A stretch of 64,000 bases of DNA from Dyadobacter crusticola DSM 16708 (lineage in GTDB: Bacteria > Bacteroidota > Bacteroidia > Cytophagales > Spirosomataceae), in contig NZ_KL370787.1 of the NCBI RefSeq assembly GCF_000701505.1, positions 305,101 through 369,100 of the forward strand, in the 5' to 3' direction. Below, in pieces: positions 58,828 to 64,000 of the stretch; position 1 is the stretch's first letter; the number at the start of each line of letters is the position of its first letter. The position numbers and the translations under genes are program-made. The notes below the pieces were generated by a model. The model made no database searches. It was not told where the DNA came from and saw only the letters and a list, made by a program, of their open reading frames with translations.

Positions 58828-61356
58828 TTAATTCACGCCCATTACACGCAGGTGCTCTTCAAGTCCGCTCAGGTCGTGGAACATTACATCCCGCGCCTTG
58901 CTTCCGGTAAACGGACCTACCACGCCGAGTACTTCCAGCTGGTCCATGATCCGGCCGGCTCGGTTGTAACCCAGCTTCATTTTGCGCTGGATCAGCGAAG
59001 TACTGCCTTGCTGGTGCGTGACGATCAACCGTGCTGCGTCGGGCAATAAGCCGTCAAAATCATCCGGGTTCAACTCCGCTTTTCCTTCCGATGCATCCTC
59101 GCCTTCGTATTCAGGCAATGCATAAGCTTCGTCGTAGCCGCGCTGGCTTCCTATGAATTCGCAGACATCTTCAATTTCACGGGTGTCGATAAACGGACAT
59201 TGCAGACGGATTACTTCCGAGTTGATCGCCAGCAGCATATCTCCCTGCCCCACCAGCTGCTCCGCTCCGCCCATATCAAGAATGGTACGCGAGTCAATGC
59301 TGGAAGTTACCCTGAATGATAAACGTGCGGGGAAGTTGGCTTTGATCAAACCTGTAATTACTTTCACAGAAGGCCGCTGGGTAGCTACTACCAGGTGGAT
59401 ACCTACCGCACGCGCCAGCTGCGCAAGCCGGGCAATGGGCGTTTCAACTTCCTTACCGGCGGTCATCATCAAATCGGCAAGCTCATCGATCACAAGCACG
59501 ATATAAGGCAGGAACCTGTGCCCTTTTTCAGGGTTCAGTCTTCTTTGGGCAAATTTTGCGTTGTATTCTTTCAGGTTTCTAACAGCTGCTTCCTTCAATA
59601 GGTCGTACCGCGAATCCATTTCAATACACAATGAGTTCAATGTAAAAATTACCTTTTTAGTATCGGTAATGATCGCCTCCTCTGCATTCGGCAACTTCGC
59701 CAGAAAGTGTCTTTCCAGCTTATTGAACAGGGTAAGTTCTACTTTCTTTGGATCTACAAGTACGAATTTCAGCTCAGCCGGGTGTTTTTTATAAATCAGC
59801 GAAGCCAGGATTACATTCAATCCAACCGACTTTCCTTGTCCGGTCGCACCCGCCATCAATAAGTGGGGCATTTTGGCAAGGTCGACAATGTGGATATCGT
59901 TTGAAATCGTTTTACCCAAAACAATGGGCAGGTCGTAGTTTGATTTCTGAAAACGTTCATTGGCCAGTACCGATCGTGCAAAAACGGTCTCCCGATTCTT
60001 GTTAGGTACCTCAATACCAATTGTCCCGCGGCCGGGCATTGGAGCAATAATCCTGATCCCCAATGCGGCAAGGCTCAATGCGATATCACCTTCCAGGTTT
60101 TTGATTTTCGAAATACGTACACCTGCTTCCGGAATAATCTCGTACAATGTAACCGTCGGCCCGATCGTGGCCTTGATCTTGGATATATTAATCCCGTAGC
60201 TTCCCAGCGTATCTACAATCTTGGTCTTATTACTTTCCAGCTCTTCCTGACTCACCTTTTCATGGTGGTTATCTTCCACCTCATTCAGCAGATCCACTTT
60301 CGGGAACTGATAGGAAGGCAGGTCCAGCATCGGATCATATTGCCCGAATTCTCTGAGAATGGACGCATTTACATCTTCGTCTTCAAACTCTTCGGACTCC
60401 GGCTCGGCTACCTGCGTGGTATCTTCCACTTCCAGTTCGAGCCTGGTTTCAACCGGGGCAATAGGAACAGGCACAGGCGGCGCTACCGGCGCGGGTGCTG
60501 CGATCACTTTCTCCTGTTCGAGTATGAGCTCAGGCTCTTCTTCTAATAATTCTTCCTCATCGTCTTCCTCAGCAACCAGCTCATCGTCGTAAGTATCATT
60601 CACCACAGCTGCAAATCCTTTCGCAGGCTCAGCTACCTTTTCTCCGGCTACCTTTTCCTCAGCCGCCGCAGGAACCCCATTCAATTCAGGCGTTGCCTCA
60701 GGGCGGGCATTCTTCTGTTGCCAGGCCTCGTAAGCAGAGCGAGCATCGTAGAAGAAGACTGCAAAGACAAACAGTGCAAAGATGATCGGGAGTATACTTC
60801 CCCATTTCAGCCAGTCAAACAGCGCCACATTGACCATGTAACCAATCCCGCCGGATACAAAGCTCATGGTACTTTCTGTATTGCTCATCAAAATCACGTA
60901 GCCCATCAATGCGCTGATCCACAATGTGAAGAAGATCACCTCTTTGGTAGTACGGTTTAGCGGAATTATTTCTTTGTCAAAAGCCATTTTCCAGCCGGCT
61001 ACAATAGGAACAAGGGGTAGCAGCAATGCACCTACGCCAAACCATCTGTAAACAAAGAAATGAGAGATCACTGCGCCAAGTACCCCGAAGAAATTGCGCG
61101 TCTGCCGGCCCGCATCACGAATGGACTGCTGACCAAGTCCGTCGATCACACTTTGATCGGCGATACCTGTAACGATATAGGAGATAAAGGCGATTTCAAG
61201 AAAAAATCCAAGCAAAATGAAGAAGATCCCCCAGGAGAAAGTGCCTTTGGGACTTGAAAAAATTTGCTCCCAATCAAAAGAGAAGCGAATGCGTGGCTCC
61301 GCAGCTTCCTCCGCTTTAGCACGTTGTGTGTTTGTTCTTGGCTTATTAACAGACAT
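58828..61356 (-). CDS. ftsK: DNA translocase FtsK
   Basis: 842 residues. Four N-terminal membrane segments (about 40-195: SWGIFFILLGFFLEIAFISYIV, HFFVYRWFGVGALLLPLV and so on), an acidic Pro/Glu/Ala linker (about 210-345, DDEEELLEEEPELILEQE), then the RecA-like motor with Walker A GATGQGKSVGLN, Walker B VLVIDELADLMM and ATQRPSVKVITG, and a C-terminal gamma winged helix (GSTSLIQRKMKLGYNRAGRIM) that reads KOPS-like polarity sites. It pumps chromosome dimers across the septum. The gap from the pyrD stop is 35 bases. Confidence 0.93.
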   Translation of the reverse strand: MSVNKPRTNTQRAKAEEAAEPRIRFSFDWEQIFSSPKGTFSWGIFFILLGFFLEIAFISYIVTGIADQSVIDGLGQQSIRDAGRQTRNFFGVLGAVISHFFVYRWFGVGALLLPLVPIVAGWKMAFDKEIIPLNRTTKEVIFFTLWISALMGYVILMSNTESTMSFVSGGIGYMVNVALFDWLKWGSILPIIFALFVFAVFFYDARSAYEAWQQKNARPEATPELNGVPAAAEEKVAGEKVAEPAKGFAAVVNDTYDDELVAEEDDEEELLEEEPELILEQEKVIAAPAPVAPPVPVPIAPVETRLELEVEDTTQVAEPESEEFEDEDVNASILREFGQYDPMLDLPSYQFPKVDLLNEVEDNHHEKVSQEELESNKTKIVDTLGSYGINISKIKATIGPTVTLYEIIPEAGVRISKIKNLEGDIALSLAALGIRIIAPMPGRGTIGIEVPNKNRETVFARSVLANERFQKSNYDLPIVLGKTISNDIHIVDLAKMPHLLMAGATGQGKSVGLNVILASLIYKKHPAELKFVLVDPKKVELTLFNKLERHFLAKLPNAEEAIITDTKKVIFTLNSLCIEMDSRYDLLKEAAVRNLKEYNAKFAQRRLNPEKGHRFLPYIVLVIDELADLMMTAGKEVETPIARLAQLARAVGIHLVVATQRPSVKVITGLIKANFPARLSFRVTSSIDSRTILDMGGAEQLVGQGDMLLAINSEVIRLQCPFIDTREIEDVCEFIGSQRGYDEAYALPEYEGEDASEGKAELNPDDFDGLLPDAARLIVTHQQGSTSLIQRKMKLGYNRAGRIMDQLEVLGVVGPFTGSKARDVMFHDLSGLEEHLRVMGVN

Positions 61357-61391
61357 TTATTTCAACTCTGGGATGCGTGAAAGGTAATTTT

Positions 61392-62426
61392 CTACCTATT
61401 TCTGATCAGGGACTTGCAAATTCTTTTCGCCAGTCCCGGACCTTCATAGATGAATCCGGTATATAACTGGATCAATGCGGCACCTGCATTTTGCTTCTCC
61501 AATGCATCCGCGGGCGAGGCTATTCCGCCTACGCCAATGACTGGAAAAGCATGACCCGATTTATCGCAAAGGTAACGAATAACTTCCGTTGACCGATGTG
61601 TAAGTGGTGCCCCGCTTAGCCCGCCTGCACCTATTTGGCCGATCTCTTCAGAGCTGGTACGAAGGTTGTCCCGGGCGATTGTGGTATTGGTTGCAATCAC
61701 GCCTGCAATTCCGGTTTCCTTTACAATATCAATGATATCGTCCAGCTGGCTGGTGGTCAGATCCGGCGCAATCTTTAAAAATATGGGTTTCGGACTAAAT
61801 TTTTCGCGATTCTTTTGTTGAAGTTCTTTCAGCAATGCCGTCAAAGGCGCTTTTTCCTGTAAGTCGCGCAAGCCGGGGGTATTAGGCGAACTTACATTAA
61901 CAACGAAATAATCCACGACATCGAACAGCTCGCGGAAACAGATCAGGTAATCGCTCAGCGCCTGATCATTGGGTGTATCCTTGTTCTTACCGATATTCCC
62001 TCCTAACAGAATCCCTGATTTGCGTTTACTGAGCTTAGCCGCAGCTACGGCAGCGCCTTTATTATTGAAGCCCATGCGATTGATCAGCGCCTTGTCCTTT
62101 TTTAACCTGAACAATCTCGGCTTATCGTTTCCCGGCTGCGGGCGTGGTGTTACCGTTCCGATTTCGATGAAACCAAAACCCAACGCTTCAAGCTGATCAA
62201 CCATTTCGGCATTTTTGTCAAATCCGGCCGCGAGTCCCACGGGGTTCCTGAACCGCAATCCTGCAACTTCTGTGACCAGGTCGGGATGCTCAAATGTGTA
62301 CATCGACCGCATCAACTGTGGCACAAACGGGATTTTGAATGCAAAATGGAGCAGGTCGGTCACAAAATAATGGATCCGTTCCGCATCAAACAGGAAAAGT
62401 ATAGGGGAAATGAGGATTTTATACAT
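61392..62426 (-). CDS. pyrD: Dihydroorotate dehydrogenase (quinone), class 2
   Basis: 344 residues with an N-terminal amphipathic, membrane-binding extension (ILISPILFLFDAERIHYF) of class 2 enzymes. FMN barrel marks: PVGLAAGFDKNAEMVDQLEALGFGFIEIGTVTPRPQPGN, INRMGFNNKGAA, the catalytic-Ser region FVVNVSSPNTPGLRDLQ, GVIATNTTI and GVGGIASPADALEKQNAGA near the end. It oxidises dihydroorotate to orotate and feeds electrons to quinone. First gene of pyrD-ftsK-lolA; the start codon may be at or next to the transcription start. Confidence 0.95.
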   Translation of the reverse strand: MYKILISPILFLFDAERIHYFVTDLLHFAFKIPFVPQLMRSMYTFEHPDLVTEVAGLRFRNPVGLAAGFDKNAEMVDQLEALGFGFIEIGTVTPRPQPGNDKPRLFRLKKDKALINRMGFNNKGAAVAAAKLSKRKSGILLGGNIGKNKDTPNDQALSDYLICFRELFDVVDYFVVNVSSPNTPGLRDLQEKAPLTALLKELQQKNREKFSPKPIFLKIAPDLTTSQLDDIIDIVKETGIAGVIATNTTIARDNLRTSSEEIGQIGAGGLSGAPLTHRSTEVIRYLCDKSGHAFPVIGVGGIASPADALEKQNAGAALIQLYTGFIYEGPGLAKRICKSLIRNR

Positions 62427-62430
62427 GCTG

Positions 62431-62438
62431 CAAAAATA
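62431..62438 (-). promoter_or_regulatory. Candidate -7 box of pyrD, unusually close to the ATG
   Basis: Minus-strand TATTTTTG fits TAnnTTTG. Its last base is only four bases before the pyrD ATG at 62424-62426, so transcription would start at or next to the ATG. Confidence 0.4.
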
Positions 62439-62506
62439 GGTGGTTTCGCAGCAAGGGGTGGAAGCAGAAGGAATTTATTTTTGACAAACAGGCTTTCCGT
62501 GGCGGC

Positions 62507-62985
62507 TTACTTCTCTTTGCGTTTGGCAAGCTCTTCCAGCATTTGATCTATCATAATTACATCATTCAAATCCTTCGGGCGCCGGGAAAGTAGCTTAGCT
62601 TCGCGCAAATCGTTTATATGTATAAAGTAAGTCTCTCCCATTGTTGTATTAAATGGCCTTGCCCGGCTGCGGCAAAGATTATAATCCATCCGCAAGTGAA
62701 TGAAAGTCATGATATCAATGGGACCGTGCAGCCTTAATAATTGCGGTTCAGAAAAATTCAGCTCTTCTACTTCGTGAGGTCCTCTGTCTCACAGCCAAGC
62801 TTTTGAAGTGTTAGGAGCAACCTCTGCTTATTATCATCTTCAGGACGAATCCAGACATCGGCATCATGTGTGAATCTTGGCATACCATGCATTGCCAGGG
62901 CGAGTCCGCCTATAAGCAGGTAGTCAAGCCCGCATTCTCCGGCCGCTTTTACAAATTCCAGAAACTCAGAATTTTCTAGATCCAT
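62507..62985 (-). pseudogene. Nucleotidyltransferase-fold protein, disrupted by a frameshift
   Basis: Minus strand. Frame one gives MDLENSEFLEFVKAAGECGL, then LLIGGLALAMHGMPRFTHDADVWI to LGCETEDLTK and a TAG at 62767-62769. The GG-x9-HDAD-type block is the NTase core (G-G, D-x-D). Frame two, shifted by one base around 62770, continues with VEELNFSEPQLLRLHGPIDI, MTFIHLRMDYNL and TMGETYFIHINDLREAKLLS to a natural end at 62507. The two halves fit one protein of about 158 residues of the AbiEii/DUF6036-like NTase group. A one-base indel is the simplest explanation; a sequencing error or programmed shift is possible. Confidence 0.6.
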
Positions 62986-63188
62986 TCAGGTTTTAAGATG
63001 GTGATTGTTTTCCGGCTTGTGTTTGAAGAAACAGAGCGGTGTTCCGACGGAAAAAGCTCTTTGTACAGCTTTTTCAGTTGCCAGAATTTCTCCCAACGCT
63101 CTTCAAGCGATGAGTCTAAATTTGCTCTGAGCTGATCTGCGTCAAGTTCTTCAAATGAATCATAAAACCTGATTTTCTTTTTTTCCAT
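62976..63188 (-). CDS. Small protein paired with the nucleotidyltransferase
   Basis: From the ATG at 63186-63188 the 70 residues begin MEKKKIRFYDSFEELDADQL and contain a helical RWEKFWQLKKLYKELFP. An ATG at 63350 would add 54 residues of low-complexity sequence. It overlaps the start of the nucleotidyltransferase by ten bases. Small proteins of this type commonly precede NTase genes in Bacteroidota and may be the antitoxin or cognate partner; that role is inferred from the arrangement. Confidence 0.55.
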   Translation of the reverse strand: MEKKKIRFYDSFEELDADQLRANLDSSLEERWEKFWQLKKLYKELFPSEHRSVSSNTSRKTITILKPEWI

Positions 63189-63358
63189 AACTGAAAAACG
63201 GAGTAATCGCTGTTTCACAAAGATAATAAACTGAAAAACCTTAAAAGAGAATCTTCCTGAACTTCCGGCACGGGATTGTTTATGAATATTTCTTAATCTT
63301 AATTTTTTAATAATTTTATGTAATTGTTTCCAGGAAATGCACGTTAGCAATATTCAGG

Positions 63359-63366
63359 TAACTTTG
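63359..63366 (+). promoter_or_regulatory. Candidate -7 box of the C-terminal outer-membrane receptor gene
   Basis: TAACTTTG fits TAnnTTTG. Transcription would start near 63373, about 94 bases before the GTG start at 63467. Confidence 0.4.
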
Positions 63367-63466
63367 CAGTTCCCGGGTCAAATCCGGTTCTTTCGGGTTA
63401 CTCCCACACTACCTTCGATCGCATTGCGGCAACTTAATTCCTGGTAAAAATCAAAATCCTAACCCC

Positions 63467-64000
63467 GTGACAAAATCTACTTTTCTGAACCTTATCGTCT
63501 TTCTTGCATTCCCGATCAGCCTTTTTGCAAATCATTCCATTGCTCTTCCAGAAACAGTTCCGGTAACGTCACCGGCGGCTGAGGGTGGTAAGCTGGTGGG
63601 CAAAGTAGTAGAATCCCCGGCCAATACAGCCGTGAGCTTTGCCACAGTTGCACTGCTCGCCGCACGCGACTCTTCGATTACCGATGGCGTGGTAACTGAC
63701 GAAAATGGCGCATTCACCATGTCGAATGTAGCGGCTGGCAGCTACTTGCTGCGCATAACCAATATGGGTTACCAGACCCTGTTTGTCCCGAATATCCGCG
63801 TCTCTCCAGAAGCCAACCTCGTCGACCTCGGTTCTATTACGCTGATCCCGGAAGCTCAAAAGCTTGCAGAAGTAGTCGTGCGAGGTGAGAAGAGCATGAT
63901 CGTAGATGATATCGATAAAAAAATTGTCAACATCGGGAAAGATATGCTGGCGACCAGCAACAATGTAAGCGACCTGCTTGAAAAAGTACCGGCAGTTTCA
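63467..64000 (+). CDS. TonB-dependent receptor / outer-membrane beta-barrel protein, 5' part
   Basis: Runs off the right edge. The first 25 residues (MTKSTFLNLIVFLAFPISLF) are a signal peptide. Then follows a CarboxypepD_reg-like domain (KLVGKVVESPANTAVSFATV, DENGAFTMSNVAAGSYLLRI, YQTLFVPNIRV) and the start of a plug domain (KLAEVVVRGEKSMIVDDIDK, NVSDLLEKVPAVS). This matches Bacteroidota outer_membrane_beta-barrel receptors (OMP_b-brl_3 group). I use GTG at 63467 because no ATG gives this reading with an intact signal; confidence in the exact start is moderate. Confidence 0.8.
   Translation, partial: MTKSTFLNLIVFLAFPISLFANHSIALPETVPVTSPAAEGGKLVGKVVESPANTAVSFATVALLAARDSSITDGVVTDENGAFTMSNVAAGSYLLRITNMGYQTLFVPNIRVSPEANLVDLGSITLIPEAQKLAEVVVRGEKSMIVDDIDKKIVNIGKDMLATSNNVSDLLEKVPAVS

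Overview
The window looks like chromosomal DNA from a Bacteroidota bacterium of the order Cytophagales, probably a Dyadobacter- or Spirosoma-like genus. This rests on the SusC/SusD pair, DUF1080 and ThuA proteins, secreted Gfo/Idh/MocA enzymes, a GH130-like glycosidase, the AsnC-free thrA-thrB arrangement, pyrD-ftsK-lolA order, weak Shine-Dalgarno signals and several TAnnTTTG-type -7 boxes typical of the phylum. The genus is inference. There are no rRNA genes and no complete tRNA.

Layout. 1-490: tail of an IS1182-like transposase, its right end, and what looks like the 3' end of a tRNA followed by a terminator (possible integration scar). 0.7-2.6 kb: two L,D-transpeptidase genes that converge and overlap by 88 bases. 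2.8-7.4 kb: tyrA with its aminotransferase, and the molybdate importer modABC, with a striking octamer-repeat element between modA and modB. 7.5-12.5 kb: SGNH hydrolase, XRE regulator, a HEPN-like orphan, a nucleotidyltransferase, an A-type Fe-S protein and thrB. 12.1-15.0 kb: thrA and thrB with a HEPN-family gene placed between them and overlapping thrB by GTGA. 15.3-20 kb: a SusC/SusD pair. 20-28.4 kb: outer-membrane protein, FAD/Fe-S dehydrogenase, thioredoxin-fold protein without its cysteines, a decayed histidine kinase, DUF4136 lipoprotein, a Tat-exported oxidoreductase. 28.4-29.5 kb: a small toxin-antitoxin-like patch with broken genes.

29.6-43.5 kb is the most distinctive block: about fourteen minus-strand genes read as one sugar-catabolic cluster. 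It has DUF1080 (3-keto-disaccharide hydrolase family), three TIM-barrel isomerase/epimerases, ThuA, Gfo/Idh/MocA oxidoreductase, a DUF4432 mutarotase-like protein, a mannose-6-phosphate-isomerase-like cupin, an alpha/beta hydrolase, and a ribose-type ABC importer. An oxidise-to-3-keto, cleave, reduce route for an unknown glycoside is the simplest reading. Four of its intergenic gaps (all about 140 bases) are filled by copies of one inverted-repeat element whose arms are built from 7-base units, each abutting a stop codon.

43.7-52.5 kb: fasciclin protein, ParDE with a palindromic operator over its promoter, GH130-like enzyme, YceI, a small serine hydrolase, and a coupled operon of sulfatase, FAD oxidoreductase and formylglycine-generating enzyme. 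52.7-56.1 kb: a light-sensing operon of response regulator, heme oxygenase and bacteriophytochrome kinase. 56.3-62.4 kb: topoisomerase IB, a DUF2383 protein, and pyrD-ftsK-lolA. 62.5-63.2 kb: a small protein plus a frameshifted nucleotidyltransferase. The window ends inside an outer-membrane receptor gene.
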